DNA of 64,000 nt from an uncultured Bacilli bacterium (GCA_934168245.1 CAKPMY010000001.1:62001-126000); one strand, 5' to 3'; numbered from the stretch's first letter, positions 1 through 10,758 are shown. The notes: generated by a model not told the origin, from the sequence alone. A program made the numbers and translations.

Positions 1-3000
1 AATTTTGTCTTATCATCAGTATTTACCTTTATACTATTATCACTACCTACTAAGGTAATTACTTTTTCATATTCAGCAGACTCTAACGCATGAGAATTAT
101 GTCTACCATCAGCTGATGCAAACAAACTAAATCTCAATGTATAAGTACCTGCAGGTAACAATGAATCACTATATATTGTAATAGTCTTTTTCAAGTTAGA
201 AACTTTATCTGCTAACTTTATTCTATACACACCATCACTATCTGCAAAGTAAGCCACCTGATCAATAACTATATTTGTACCCGACAACAAACTTGAACTA
301 ACTTGTGTTCCCGAACTATCTATTATAGTAACATTAAGTCCCATACTACTAGACTCATAATTAGTATTAATAATTGACTCACGATTAGCAGTCTGATCAT
401 AAGCAACTGATGTCAAATATGAAACTTCATATGGAATATCATAGTACATATAATCACTCTTTGGCTCAACTGTTTGATTAAGTACAACGTTAGAACTATC
501 ATACAAACTATATTCCATAAGTCCTTGACGAATACCAAGTACAGAAATTAAAGTTCTATCTTCATTATTTCTAAGTTCAAATAAAATTGAATTATCAATA
601 TGTGTACCAGTCGTAGTAGTCTCTTTAAAATCAAATATAAAGATAAACTCTTCAACTATTCGTCCATATTCATCTGTATAATACTTATGATTATTAACAG
701 AATCATTATATTTATTATCACTACTTACACTACCCATTTTTATAAAATTAGAAAGTTTATAAGTAATCTCTTTATCTTGAGCCAGTTGTCTAACTGCTCT
801 ATCATACTCAGCTTGTGTAACAGTGTAATAGTAATATTCAGGCTGTTCTTGTGAAACACCATAATCAAGCATTGTAATTTGCGTACCCACTGGTAAAGCA
901 TAATTTGTAACTAAAGCATGATAATAGTCATCATTAATACCATAAAATTTATCATAACTATCTGCATATGCAAATAATGAATAATACGTTGTAAACTGAC
1001 TCTGATTAGTTATATTAACAGAAGTAGCTGAAGGCATTTCATACTTTTTATCATAAGTAATACTAGCATCATATGCATCTTCGTCTTGATAATTACTTGC
1101 TGTAATATTAACAGTAACAGTAACTAACTGAACTTTATACTCAATAGCATTTATTGGAATTAAAACTTGTAAACTTACAATTGCTGTTCCTAAATCTTCA
1201 TTTAGAGTAATATTTTTAGCATGATACAAGTAAAACATCAAAGATGGTACAATTGCTTGACTATCTGTCTTATATGAAGTAGTACCAGTATATTTACCAC
1301 CAGATTCACTTAGAAGAACAGTTGTACCATGACCAGTCCACTCACGAGTTTCTGCTTTTACAGCTAAACCTAACTTTCTATTAGCTTCTTCAGCAGTAGT
1401 TGAAAGCTTAGGAACTAAGTTCGGATCAATTAATTCAACACCACTAGATAAACCTTCACTATTAAAACCAACTATATTAAATATCGTATCTCCTGAAGCA
1501 AAATCCATTAAAGATAAGTTTGCTGTACCTAAAGAAGAATACTTAGATGCATTCAAATTAATTGTATAGTTAATAGCATCTAAACCAATAATCCAACGAT
1601 AACCCGTCTCACCAACTTCAGTAGGATCAATATATTTAGTACTAACCAAAGTATAATCATCATTTAAGTAATTAGAATAGAATCCATCTTTTGTAATATC
1701 ATGATTTAAACTATGAAGACCAAGTACATAACTACCACCAACTATAACGTCCCCTGCATCAGCACTATCTCCATTTTTAACAGATGGATCATAAACACCA
1801 TAAGAAATAGAACCTGCAGCATATGAATTATACATACCAAAGAAAGTCATACCAGTAACTTTACCATAAGCAGTAGCTGTCTGATTAGTAGTAACATTCA
1901 AGTTATTATTAGGAGCCATATAAAGACGATTATCAACATTTTTAGTAGTATTACCATCATCATCTATAGTAACTTCAGCCGGTACCAATGTACCATTAAT
2001 ATCTACTCCCGAATAGAAAGACTCAAGCATATTAGCATTTCTCTTTAGTAATAGAGTCGTACCATTCTTAATAGTTAAAGCCTTAATCTGGTTAAATGAA
2101 TACGGAATATCTGAATACTCATTAGTTCTATCCTTAATACCAGACAACTCAATACAACTACTATCAATAACTAATTTATCAGTTCTCTGAATAGAAATAT
2201 TTCTACTAGGTGCTGTAATAGTACCTAGATTTTTAATTGTAATTTGTGAAATACCAGATGAAGATGAAGCATTTCCAGATCCAAATATTGATCCGTTCAT
2301 TAAGAATTTATGATTATTAGTCATATATCCCGTTCCATCAATATTTACATCAATCGCTGAAGTAACAGAAATAAAGTTCCAGTCGTAAACTTCAGATCCT
2401 GAAGCATTAGCCTCTCCTCCACCAAAGACAGTTCCTTTAATAATAATATCTCCTTCAATTAGCGAATCATTATTAACAGCCGCAGTACCAATATTAGTTT
2501 CCGTACTACCATAAACAACTGAAGTATTAGCACCACCATATACATTACCATATATAGTTGCTCCTACAATATTAACAGTCGCAACAGAGTCTCCGGTATT
2601 CTCTCCTCCAGTCGCTGCCGCATTACCTCCGCCAAAGACAGAGCCAGCCGCTGGAGCAATCGACGTATCACTTCCAACAACCGTTGCCCCATCGACAGTA
2701 ATATTAGTATTCTTACTAACTATAGCCGTAGAACCATTACCACCAGCATACATACTGCCTAAAATTCTACTATCAGTTACAAATACATAAGTACTTCCCC
2801 CAACAGTACCTTCATTACCGCCTCCATAAATATTATGACTAATATCAACATTATCAATATCTACATGAGTATCTCCATTAACTCCAGCAGCATTACCTCC
2901 ACCATATAAAACACCAATACTAGCCGTCTTACAAGTAACATTAGTCTCTCCTACTACAGCCTGATTACCTCCGCCATATAAAGAATTAATCTTACCAGAA

Positions 3001-6000
3001 TTAACTAAAATATTAGTAATAGAAGTAACTCCACCTTCATTATTACCACCGTATAAAGAATCGATAACTACATTAGAAGCAACCGGAGTCGCCGTAGGTT
3101 TAACTACCTTACTAGACATACTATAATCAGTAGCCACAGTATTAGTCAAAATTGCATAAGTAAATGAATAAGTCCCACCATTAGCCCTTAAAACATTAGG
3201 ATTATTAGCATCATACCTATTAGCCGAAGTAACTTTACCAACACCATTAGTAATTGTAAAATCAGAACTTGACCAGTTTGAATAGAAAACTGCATCAGTC
3301 GGCATATTAAGCTCAATTTCCCAATCAGAAATATCTGTATCCGTCAAATTCTTAAGCGTAACTGTAATATCTACATAAGTTGCATACGTAGATGACTGCC
3401 AAGTAGCATTAACTGGTGAAGAACTAATACTAACCTCTATCAAGTCATCAGCCTTACTACTACCAACATTGATATTAGCCTCATCCAAGTCACCTGACTT
3501 ATTAGAGCCACCAAAGACATTCGTAATAGCACCAGCACTAATATTAATATTAGAGTCACTTAGACCTGCTTCATTACCACCACCAAAGACATTGGTAATA
3601 ACTCCACCATCAATATTAACATTAGAAGTAGTTGATAAAGCATTATCTCCACCACCAAAGACATTACCAATAGTACCATCTTTAATAGTAACTTCCGTTA
3701 TCTTCGTAGTACCACCTTGATTATTACCACCATACACTCCATTAATAGTACCAGAATTAATCAAGACATTACTATTATCTACATCTCCAGAGAAATTAGA
3801 ACCACCAAATACTTTATTTAAAGTAGCCGAAGTAGCAACAACACTAGTAGTAGTAACACTAGCTTTTTCACCACCACCATATACATCATTTGCCTTAACC
3901 CATGTAACTGTAACTATTGAAGTAATAGAGTTAGCTAAACTTCCTCCACCATATATATCACCAGTAATATTTCCACCAGTAACAGTAACATTATTAGTAT
4001 CAGTATCTCCACCAATATTATTACCACCATATATATTACCAACAGTACCAGAAGTTACATAAACATTAGTAGTACCAACGGTACCAGAACTATTAGATCC
4101 TCCAAATAAATTATTAACAGTTGCTCCTTGTAAATAAATATTAGTAGTAGTTTGTCCCGTATTATTACCACCACCAAAGGCATTACCAATAACACCACCA
4201 TTTAAGTAAACAACATCTCTACCATTTGGACTACCCTTCGCATCATTTCCTCCAAAGACATTACCAATATTACCATCATTAACCGTAACTGTAACATCCC
4301 CAAGTACATATGGCGTAAATTGATTATTACCTTTACCACCACCAAAGACAGATTGAACAATAGTACCTTTATTTACAGTAACATTAGTATCATAATTAGA
4401 AACATTAGTACTATTACTACTTCCATTAACAGTACCATAAGCACTACCACCATATACATTACCATTAATAGTAGGAACAGCTTCACTAGAATTATCACCT
4501 ATCACAACATTAACATTTTGTGTAACAAATGTACCAGGAGAATTAGAACTAGTATAACCACCTTCTCCACCACCATATACATCATTAACTATAACTCCAG
4601 CAATAATTTTTACATTAGTATTACCATATACAGTTCCTTTATTACGAGAACCACCATATACATTACCAATCTCACCACCAAGAACAGTAATATCTATTGT
4701 TGAAGTAACAGAAGTACTACCTGAACCATTATTATTACCACCACCATATAAAGCACCAACTATATTACCTCCTAGTACTTTAATAGTAGTTTTAGTAGTA
4801 GAATTTCCATTAATACCAACAGCACCATAATTACCACCACCATAAACATTACGTTTAATAGTAGCATTACCATTAATTAAAATATTAGAGTTATTAGCAG
4901 TACCAATCTGAGATGAATTGCTATTACCATTACCAATTCCAAATACACTACCAGATTCAACTCCAAATCTATTAGAATTAGCTGCTATTAAATAATCATC
5001 ACCAACAACAGCACTACCACCAACATATACAAATGTACTACCCTCTAAAGTTCCACGATAATTACCAGTATCACTACCAGTATATCCATTAGAACCTCCA
5101 AAAACAGCATAATTAATAGTACCACCAGTTAAATTAATAATTCTATTACCATAAGTAGCCGAAGCACCAGCTCCACCAATAACTAAATCAATGCTTCCGC
5201 CTTTTATATTAGCATAAGTATCATTTCGGTTTTCTCTATTACTAGCAGTTAATGGTCCACCTATCAAGTTATAAATCCAACCACCTTCAATAGTAGCTTC
5301 CCTTGCTGCATAGTGTGTTCCACCACCTCTACCGCCAATATAAACACCAGTAGAATAATCATACTTACTAGTACCAAACTCTCCAGATTTTATATTTGTA
5401 TGTATCGCAATACTAGTAGTCTCATTTAAGCCATAAACAGCACCACCCCAACTACCAGAAGCACAATAATAAACAGTTAATTCACCGTTATCATTATTAA
5501 CTCTATCATAATCACTGCCATAAATAGCTAAAGCATCAACATATATGCGTGAACCATATTCACCCCACCAGCCACCAGAACTATAGTCACCAACATTACC
5601 ATTAGTAACAATTAAAGTATTATAGTAACCTGATTCAACTATCAAACGATAATCAACTGTAGAACCAGAACTACCAGTAGAACTATTGGATCCACCTAAA
5701 ACACTATAAGCAGATATATAGTTGCCCCTCTTTCTTAATCCTCTACCAATCTTTAAATTATTCCAATTACCATAAATATAACCATATTGATTACTATTAC
5801 TAGTTGGATCAGAATTACTAGCAGTACTTTCAACAGTAAGAGTAATAAACTCAATTCTTAAATCACTTTTAGCACTAATATAACTATTTCTAATATTAAA
5901 ATTATAATTATTTCTATAATCAATCCCATTATTAACACTAGTTAAAGTAAATGGTTTATTATTATTAATACTAGCTGAAATATTATATCTTAAAACAACA

Positions 6001-8114
6001 ATATTGGTATCTCTAGTAACTAAGTAATAATAAGTACTATCAGCATCAACAATACTCTCATTACCATTATTATCATAGTACTGTATATACTCATAATAAT
6101 TACAACCACCATAAGTATTACAAGTACCAGATACAATATTACCAGTATTATCATAATATCCATCAATAGACTGTCTATACCCTACATTAACTAATCTAAA
6201 TAAAGAAGCAACACTTGCACCCTCTGGTAGAACATCAGTATTTTCATAACCAATTATCCTTTTTTGATAAACACTCATTCTACCATTGACTAATTCATAG
6301 TATGTTTGATTTTCATCATAAACACTACTAGTAGGATGATAATAATAAGTACATCCACCATAAGTATTACAATAATTACCAGATATATCATTACCATAAC
6401 TATTATAAGCTCCATTAGGATAATAACGACGTCTACTAACAGTACCAGTAATATAATAATCTCTCATATCAGGATTATCTTCGTAAATAGGTCTTTTTGT
6501 TTCAAGTTCTAACATACCAGCACTATTTATTTGATTAAAAGCATTATTCCAACTATTACTAGTAACTTCTGCTGTAGTAGCATTAATCCAGCTAGCTCTA
6601 AACTCAATAGATATAGTTTGATTGACATCAGCAACAGGAATCTTAACATATCTAACATAAGTATCCCTATCTAAATAAACAAAAGCCCCTCTATAATCAG
6701 TAACCCATCCATTAAAAGCCATATCATTAGGTCTATTACCAAATGGATTATCTATAAGTTCAAAAGTAACATATCCATCAACAACAGGATAATACTTATA
6801 ATAAACTAACTTACTTTGTCTTTCATCATTATCAATCCCAATATACCCAACATAGTCTTCATTAGCAACACCAATACCATCATACATAGTATAGACTTTA
6901 ACTAAATTATTATCAGTATAAAGTCCTAAACTCTCTCCAGTAGGTAAAGTACCAGTATTAGAAAAATCAGTATAATTAAGTCCCATATAATTATTATAAT
7001 CACTAGCTAAGTCATTAACATAAACTGTATCTCCTACTATTCCAGAATCATGTAAAACAATAGGTTCATTAATTGAAAAAGAAAAAGCACTAACACCAAT
7101 ATTATCAGGTACAACCTCATCTCTCTTAATTATTAAAGTATTGCCAAAACTCTCCCAACCAAACTCATAGTCATATCCTTTATTAAGTATTCCTAACAAA
7201 TCCTTAGTACTAATCATCGTCTTAGTAGAACTATCTACATAATTAGAATCACTATACATAAATTGATTAGTATTTTTACCAGTAGAATTAATATAATTAG
7301 ATTCGTTATCTATAAATAATGAATTAGTACTAATATTAGTAATTATATTATTACTATCACAAGCTATCGTATGAGCAACTTTACCTACTGTTAAAATATT
7401 AGTAGTATCAAAGGTAATATTAACATAAACATTATAAAACTTACTATCTCCACCTATATTACCAACAACACCACCTATAACAGTAATATTATCAGATAAT
7501 ACATTAGTTAAATCAAACTTAGTATTTATAACACTAATATTACTAATATTACTATTACCATTGACATCTCCTGCTAAAGTACCAACTTTATAAGAAACAC
7601 TTCCTTTAACTGGACTAACAACAATATTATCAATATTCAAATTAACTATACTAGCATTCTCTAAACTATTAAATAATCCATAATAACTAAATCCATTATA
7701 TATAACTCCACTAGTAATTTTAGCATTCTTAATACTATATCCATTACCATCAAAATATCCCTTAAATATTCTATCTTGAAATCCAATACCAATAAATTCA
7801 TGATTATCTAAATTTATATTATTACCAAGCTTATAGTATTTATCATTATATAAAGTATAATTATCCCCTTCAATTAATTGTTTAAAGTATGCAAATTCTT
7901 CTCCATTATTTATAATATAAGGATTATCTTTAGTTCCATTACCATGAGAAAAAGACGAAGCAACACTAACTCCATCCCATTTCTCTTCTAACTCATTACT
8001 ATAACTATCTTTAGCAGTAAATAAATTAATTACACCAAAACAAGCTATTAAAATAATTAAAGCTAAAAAGATATTTAAAATTAACTTGTTTTTATTAATT
8101 CTACTCTCTGCCAA
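1..8114 (-). CDS. Giant repeat adhesin, C-terminus beyond window
   Basis: The minus strand stays open from about 8114 to the left edge, giving at least 2,700 residues with the C-terminus missing. It starts with a basic stretch and one hydrophobic segment (residues about 12-30, LILNIFLALIILIACFGVIN), which is a signal or anchor. From about residue 800 to 1950 it carries about thirty copies of a (Y/F)GG(G/S/N) motif, mostly YGGGN or FGGGN, each separated by short beta-strand-like segments (NV.I.GG.I.NV), suggesting a long beta-solenoid. A CBM2-like carbohydrate-binding module (WQSSTYATYVDITVTLKNLT, SDWEIELNMP) interrupts the repeats at about residues 1555-1665. The role is inferred to be surface adhesion, possibly glycan binding. 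I chose the TTG at 8114 because GGAGGG lies 7 nt upstream; an in-frame ATG at 8129 overlaps the stop of the upstream gene but has no ribosome site. The gene lies directly downstream of the SipW-type peptidase. Confidence 0.85.
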   Translation of the reverse strand, partial: MAESRINKNKLILNIFLALIILIACFGVINLFTAKDSYSNELEEKWDGVSVASSFSHGNGTKDNPYIINNGEEFAYFKQLIEGDNYTLYNDKYYKLGNNINLDNHEFIGIGFQDRIFKGYFDGNGYSIKNAKITSGVIYNGFSYYGLFNSLENASIVNLNIDNIVVSPVKGSVSYKVGTLAGDVNGNSNISNISVINTKFDLTNVLSDNITVIGGVVGNIGGDSKFYNVYVNITFDTTNILTVGKVAHTIACDSNNIITNISTNSLFIDNESNYINSTGKNTNQFMYSDSNYVDSSTKTMISTKDLLGILNKGYDYEFGWESFGNTLIIKRDEVVPDNIGVSAFSFSINEPIVLHDSGIVGDTVYVNDLASDYNNYMGLNYTDFSNTGTLPTGESLGLYTDNNLVKVYTMYDGIGVANEDYVGYIGIDNDERQSKLVYYKYYPVVDGYVTFELIDNPFGNRPNDMAFNGWVTDYRGAFVYLDRDTYVRYVKIPVADVNQTISIEFRASWINATTAEVTSNSWNNAFNQINSAGMLELETKRPIYEDNPDMRDYYITGTVSRRRYYPNGAYNSYGNDISGNYCNTYGGCTYYYHPTSSVYDENQTYYELVNGRMSVYQKRIIGYENTDVLPEGASVASLFRLVNVGYRQSIDGYYDNTGNIVSGTCNTYGGCNYYEYIQYYDNNGNESIVDADSTYYYLVTRDTNIVVLRYNISASINNNKPFTLTSVNNGIDYRNNYNFNIRNSYISAKSDLRIEFITLTVESTASNSDPTSNSNQYGYIYGNWNNLKIGRGLRKRGNYISAYSVLGGSNSSTGSSGSTVDYRLIVESGYYNTLIVTNGNVGDYSSGGWWGEYGSRIYVDALAIYGSDYDRVNNDNGELTVYYCASGSWGGAVYGLNETTSIAIHTNIKSGEFGTSKYDYSTGVYIGGRGGGTHYAAREATIEGGWIYNLIGGPLTASNRENRNDTYANIKGGSIDLVIGGAGASATYGNRIINLTGGTINYAVFGGSNGYTGSDTGNYRGTLEGSTFVYVGGSAVVGDDYLIAANSNRFGVESGSVFGIGNGNSNSSQIGTANNSNILINGNATIKRNVYGGGNYGAVGINGNSTTKTTIKVLGGNIVGALYGGGNNNGSGSTSVTSTIDITVLGGEIGNVYGGSRNKGTVYGNTNVKIIAGVIVNDVYGGGEGGYTSSNSPGTFVTQNVNVVIGDNSSEAVPTINGNVYGGSAYGTVNGSSNSTNVSNYDTNVTVNKGTIVQSVFGGGKGNNQFTPYVLGDVTVTVNDGNIGNVFGGNDAKGSPNGRDVVYLNGGVIGNAFGGGNNTGQTTTNIYLQGATVNNLFGGSNSSGTVGTTNVYVTSGTVGNIYGGNNIGGDTDTNNVTVTGGNITGDIYGGGSLANSITSIVTVTWVKANDVYGGGEKASVTTTSVVATSATLNKVFGGSNFSGDVDNSNVLINSGTINGVYGGNNQGGTTKITEVTIKDGTIGNVFGGGDNALSTTSNVNIDGGVITNVFGGGNEAGLSDSNINISAGAITNVFGGSNKSGDLDEANINVGSSKADDLIEVSISSSPVNATWQSSTYATYVDITVTLKNLTDTDISDWEIELNMPTDAVFYSNWSSSDFTITNGVGKVTSANRYDANNPNVLRANGGTYSFTYAILTNTVATDYSMSSKVVKPTATPVASNVVIDSLYGGNNEGGVTSITNILVNSGKINSLYGGGNQAVVGETNVTCKTASIGVLYGGGNAAGVNGDTHVDIDNVDISHNIYGGGNEGTVGGSTYVFVTDSRILGSMYAGGNGSTAIVSKNTNITVDGATVVGSDTSIAPAAGSVFGGGNAAATGGENTGDSVATVNIVGATIYGNVYGGANTSVVYGSTETNIGTAAVNNDSLIEGDIIIKGTVFGGGEANASGSEVYDWNFISVTSAIDVNIDGTGYMTNNHKFLMNGSIFGSGNASSSSGISQITIKNLGTITAPSRNISIQRTDKLVIDSSCIELSGIKDRTNEYSDIPYSFNQIKALTIKNGTTLLLKRNANMLESFYSGVDINGTLVPAEVTIDDDGNTTKNVDNRLYMAPNNNLNVTTNQTATAYGKVTGMTFFGMYNSYAAGSISYGVYDPSVKNGDSADAGDVIVGGSYVLGLHSLNHDITKDGFYSNYLNDDYTLVSTKYIDPTEVGETGYRWIIGLDAINYTINLNASKYSSLGTANLSLMDFASGDTIFNIVGFNSEGLSSGVELIDPNLVPKLSTTAEEANRKLGLAVKAETREWTGHGTTVLLSESGGKYTGTTSYKTDSQAIVPSLMFYLYHAKNITLNEDLGTAIVSLQVLIPINAIEYKVQLVTVTVNITASNYQDEDAYDASITYDKKYEMPSATSVNITNQSQFTTYYSLFAYADSYDKFYGINDDYYHALVTNYALPVGTQITMLDYGVSQEQPEYYYYTVTQAEYDRAVRQLAQDKEITYKLSNFIKMGSVSSDNKYNDSVNNHKYYTDEYGRIVEEFIFIFDFKETTTTGTHIDNSILFELRNNEDRTLISVLGIRQGLMEYSLYDSSNVVLNQTVEPKSDYMYYDIPYEVSYLTSVAYDQTANRESIINTNYESSSMGLNVTIIDSSGTQVSSSLLSGTNIVIDQVAYFADSDGVYRIKLADKVSNLKKTITIYSDSLLPAGTYTLRFSLFASADGRHNSHALESAEYEKVITLVGSDNSIKVNTDDKTK

Positions 8115-8131
8115 AGTAAATCCCTCCATCA
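8112..8131 (-). promoter_or_regulatory. Start region with translational coupling
   Basis: The stop TGA of the signal peptidase gene (8131-8129) overlaps an ATG (8129-8127) that is in frame with the giant adhesin. The Shine-Dalgarno sequence GGAGGG (8127-8122) favours the TTG at 8114. Either start couples adhesin translation to the peptidase gene. Confidence 0.6.
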
Positions 8132-9382
8132 ATTATTTACATAGCTTTTTAATTTTACGTATTTCTCAATCCTTTCAAGTTCAAATACATTTTTATTATC
8201 AAATTTAATAGATATTTTCTGCATAAATGTAATTAAAGATTTAAGTTGTTTTCTACCATAAGTATCATTCTTTTTAACTTCTCTAAAATATCCATTCTTA
8301 TCTATTTGTATCTTATATTTCATAATCTTATAAATACCATCAAAGAACTCTTCATCATTATATAAAATTGCAAAAGTAAGTATCCTTAAAAATACATATA
8401 TCGGCATCTCATAAATCTTATTACGAAGATTCTCATATAATCCAGCCCTATCTAAATCATAATCATATATTTCTTTAAATGTCGGATGATTAATTGTCTC
8501 TTCTAACTCAACTGTATCTCCTACCATCAATATAAGCGCAAGTTTATATACATATTGATATTTAACTAACCATTTTTTATTTATTCTCGTAGTAGTCAAA
8601 CTATTATTCTTAATTCTAAGTAAATTAGATACTTGTTCTAATAGTTCTTTTTCTCTTTCTCTTGCTGTATTTCTCTCTTTCGTAACTATATTATTATTAT
8701 CTATATCTATAACATCTTCTACTTCTAATACTTCAATCTCTTCTTCACTTTCTGCTTCTTTTTCTTGTGCCAACTGTATATTAGCAATTTCATCTAAAGG
8801 AATAGTCACCGTAAGACCAGATTTTTCCTCTTTTTTATGCTCCTTAGTTGCAAAAATCTCATCTGGTACACTACCCTTAGTACTAGTAGTAACGCGTTTA
8901 TCTCGCATGATATAATTCTGAAAAATACTATCAAAATTAATTAGTGCTAAAAAGATAAAAAGTATCAAAATAGTTGCAACTACTTTTAGTACAAAACTAG
9001 GTGAAATAACAAAAGATACTGTTCCTATCAAATTATCTTTTGTAATGGGAGCATCCTCTGTATTATTAACATCTCCTTGAGCAATTAACTTATTACCTGA
9101 CTTTCTAACAAGTCTATGCGTAATAATCTCACCCTTATCATTAACATACGTAATTATATCTTTTACTTTAGTCTCTTTTGTAATTTTAACGATAATAATA
9201 TCATCTATCTCCAAAGTACCAGACATACTCCCAGTCTTAACAACAAAATAAGTATATCCAAATACATTAACATAGTCCTTCTTCATAACATCAGTAACGA
9301 TAAATGTATATACACATAAACTTACTAATAACACTAAGAACCCACAAGCAATAGACTTAAATATCTTTTTCAAGTAAGTCAT
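8129..9382 (-). CDS. sipW: SipW-type signal peptidase with long C-terminal tail
   Basis: The first ~165 residues match the SipW / ER-type signal peptidase I family: an N-terminal membrane helix, Ser in TGSMSG (Ser56 counting from an upstream GTG at 9394), His in ITHRLV (His93), Asp in QGDVNN (Asp108) and a second membrane helix. A Ser-His dyad with His in place of Lys is the mark of the SipW type, which in Bacillus processes the TasA fibre protein. Unusually, about 250 more residues follow: an acidic, Glu-rich coiled-coil-like part and then a basic helical region I do not recognise. SipW proteins normally end after the second helix. The likely start is one of the ATGs at 9385/9382 after GTGGGTGGT. 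The likely substrates are the TasA-like protein at 13020-14027 and its neighbour. Confidence 0.85.
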   Translation of the reverse strand: MTYLKKIFKSIACGFLVLLVSLCVYTFIVTDVMKKDYVNVFGYTYFVVKTGSMSGTLEIDDIIIVKITKETKVKDIITYVNDKGEIITHRLVRKSGNKLIAQGDVNNTEDAPITKDNLIGTVSFVISPSFVLKVVATILILFIFLALINFDSIFQNYIMRDKRVTTSTKGSVPDEIFATKEHKKEEKSGLTVTIPLDEIANIQLAQEKEAESEEEIEVLEVEDVIDIDNNNIVTKERNTAREREKELLEQVSNLLRIKNNSLTTTRINKKWLVKYQYVYKLALILMVGDTVELEETINHPTFKEIYDYDLDRAGLYENLRNKIYEMPIYVFLRILTFAILYNDEEFFDGIYKIMKYKIQIDKNGYFREVKKNDTYGRKQLKSLITFMQKISIKFDNKNVFELERIEKYVKLKSYVNN

Positions 9383-9414
9383 CATACCACCCACTATCTA
9401 TTCTTTCATTTTTT

Positions 9415-9423
9415 ATTATATCA
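9415..9423 (-). promoter_or_regulatory. Extended -10 promoter for sipW-adhesin
   Basis: TATAAT (9420-9415) is preceded by TGA (9423-9421), giving a TGn extended -10 about 30 bp upstream of sipW and after the terminator of the previous gene. No good -35 is seen. Confidence 0.55.
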
Positions 9424-9455
9424 TACCAAGTTCCAAAATAAAATACATAATAAAA

Positions 9456-9477
9456 GAAAAAACTACCAAACGGTAGT
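9456..9477 (-). terminator. Rho-independent terminator
   Basis: On the minus strand ACTACC, loop GTTT, GGTAGT, then TTTTTTC. It begins immediately after the stop codon of the 421-residue gene and separates it from sipW. Confidence 0.8.
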
Positions 9478-10743
9478 CTATTCATTTTCACTTAAAATGT
9501 CATTTTTAAAATCTACTACAGACTGTGCTTCTTCATCTTTATTATCAAAGAAGTCATCATCCTGGAATTCAAATTCTTCGTCATCATTTTCTTCTTCATC
9601 TTCTTCTTTTTTCTTCTTTTTATCTAAGTATATTTTTCCACCTATACCACCTGCTGAAAGAGTACCTATACCAGCCAGTGCTGCCGCTGCTCCTGCAGAT
9701 GAAGACTTCATCTTTTCTTTTGTAGCCTTATTTACATTAGGTGCTACAAATGAACTAATCGTACCAGTAACACTAGAAGATAAATCAGATAATCCTAAAT
9801 CCTCACCATCAAGACCAGTATCAATACCATCACCTAAAGACTCTAAAGTATCACTACCCGTAATTCCTAAACTACCTGCTCCAACACCTGCTCCAGCAAG
9901 ACCACTAGCTACATTACTTGCTCCAATAATAGATGCAATACCAGGTATACCTTTAGAAGAAGAATCCTTCATTAAATCATCTGAAGAAATGTCAAGAATA
10001 TCATCTGTAATACTATCTTTTATTTGAATGTTATCAGCACCATCGACCTCATCAAAATCAATAACACTACTATCCATAATATCTGTACTAACCGGAATTT
10101 CAACAGGTGCCGCAACTGGAGTAACTACATCGCTAGCATCAGTAGTTACACTAGTAACACCAGCATTATTTATAGAACTAGGAGCAAACCTACTAGGATC
10201 TCCTCCCGAAGTAGAGATCCAAGTAAATAACGAAGCCTTAGCACTATTTACATCTACTCCATTAGAATAATTAATAATAGCTTGCTTTATTTCCTCTATT
10301 GCTGAAACAAGTCCATTAAATGAAGGTTCAGAAACATAAGCATCCAATCCCGTAGTTCCATGATAAATACTCAATAATTTATTAGCAGGATAATTAGTAT
10401 TACTAGCATCATTCATTACTAAAAATTTACTATTATAAAAATGCTCTGGAGAAAAATTAGAAGCTGCAGACCACCATCCATGAGTTTGCCCAACTTTTCT
10501 TAATCTATCCTCCGCAACTTGCATATCTGAAAAAATTTGATATAATTCCTTGGCAAGTGTATTTACAATTTCAACCGCTTCACCAACCGTTTTTTCATCC
10601 ATATATAAACTGTCCCCATAAGATCTAGAACTAACTGTCATTTCATACTCTAATGGTTTAAGTGTCGTATATTCATATTTTCTATTAAGAACTGTGGATA
10701 TATAATCAGCAGTACCAACAGATTCTTCCATTTTATCAGCCAT
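9478..10743 (-). CDS. Unrecognised protein with single membrane segment
   Basis: A 421-residue protein I cannot assign to a family. The N-terminal ~170 residues look helical and soluble (two helices around residues 45-85, then a Trp/Tyr-containing region with GWWSAASNFSPEHFYNSKF). Residues ~190-340 are Ser/Gly/Asp-rich and probably disordered. An Ala/Gly-rich hydrophobic stretch (AGAAAALAGIGTLSAGGIGG, about residues 348-368) is followed by DKKKKK and a strongly acidic tail. The hydrophobic stretch plus lysines suggests a C-terminal membrane anchor with a cytoplasmic acidic end. The ribosome site is AGAGGTG before ATG at 10743. It lies 15 nt after the 113-residue helical gene, with which it probably forms a unit. 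Confidence 0.75.
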   Translation of the reverse strand: MADKMEESVGTADYISTVLNRKYEYTTLKPLEYEMTVSSRSYGDSLYMDEKTVGEAVEIVNTLAKELYQIFSDMQVAEDRLRKVGQTHGWWSAASNFSPEHFYNSKFLVMNDASNTNYPANKLLSIYHGTTGLDAYVSEPSFNGLVSAIEEIKQAIINYSNGVDVNSAKASLFTWISTSGGDPSRFAPSSINNAGVTSVTTDASDVVTPVAAPVEIPVSTDIMDSSVIDFDEVDGADNIQIKDSITDDILDISSDDLMKDSSSKGIPGIASIIGASNVASGLAGAGVGAGSLGITGSDTLESLGDGIDTGLDGEDLGLSDLSSSVTGTISSFVAPNVNKATKEKMKSSSAGAAAALAGIGTLSAGGIGGKIYLDKKKKKEEDEEENDDEEFEFQDDDFFDNKDEEAQSVVDFKNDILSENE

Positions 10744-10758
10744 TTATCTCACCTCTTT

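Noticed and set aside
2500..5200. Regularly spaced CCACCATATACATT-like and CCACCAAAGACATT-like repeats resembling a CRISPR or tandem array
   Set aside because: Spacing is irregular and repeats vary at codon third positions; they encode the (Y/F)GG(G/S/N) protein repeats of a continuous minus-strand frame.
600..6512. Several plus-strand ORFs of 68-127 codons across the left 8 kb
   Set aside because: They are antisense shadows of the long minus-strand adhesin frame, Ile/Thr/Asn-rich by codon mirror, with no ribosome sites or recognisable domains.
8129..8131. Use of TGA as tryptophan (mycoplasma code)
   Set aside because: TGA ends the sipW frame directly over the next start, and tryptophan positions in conserved motifs (for example SGWS, WDHGGG) use TGG.
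9497..10027. 176-codon plus-strand ORF rich in Ser/Phe/Lys
   Set aside because: Antisense to the acidic, low-complexity C-terminus of the 421-residue gene, which has a proper ribosome site and operon context.
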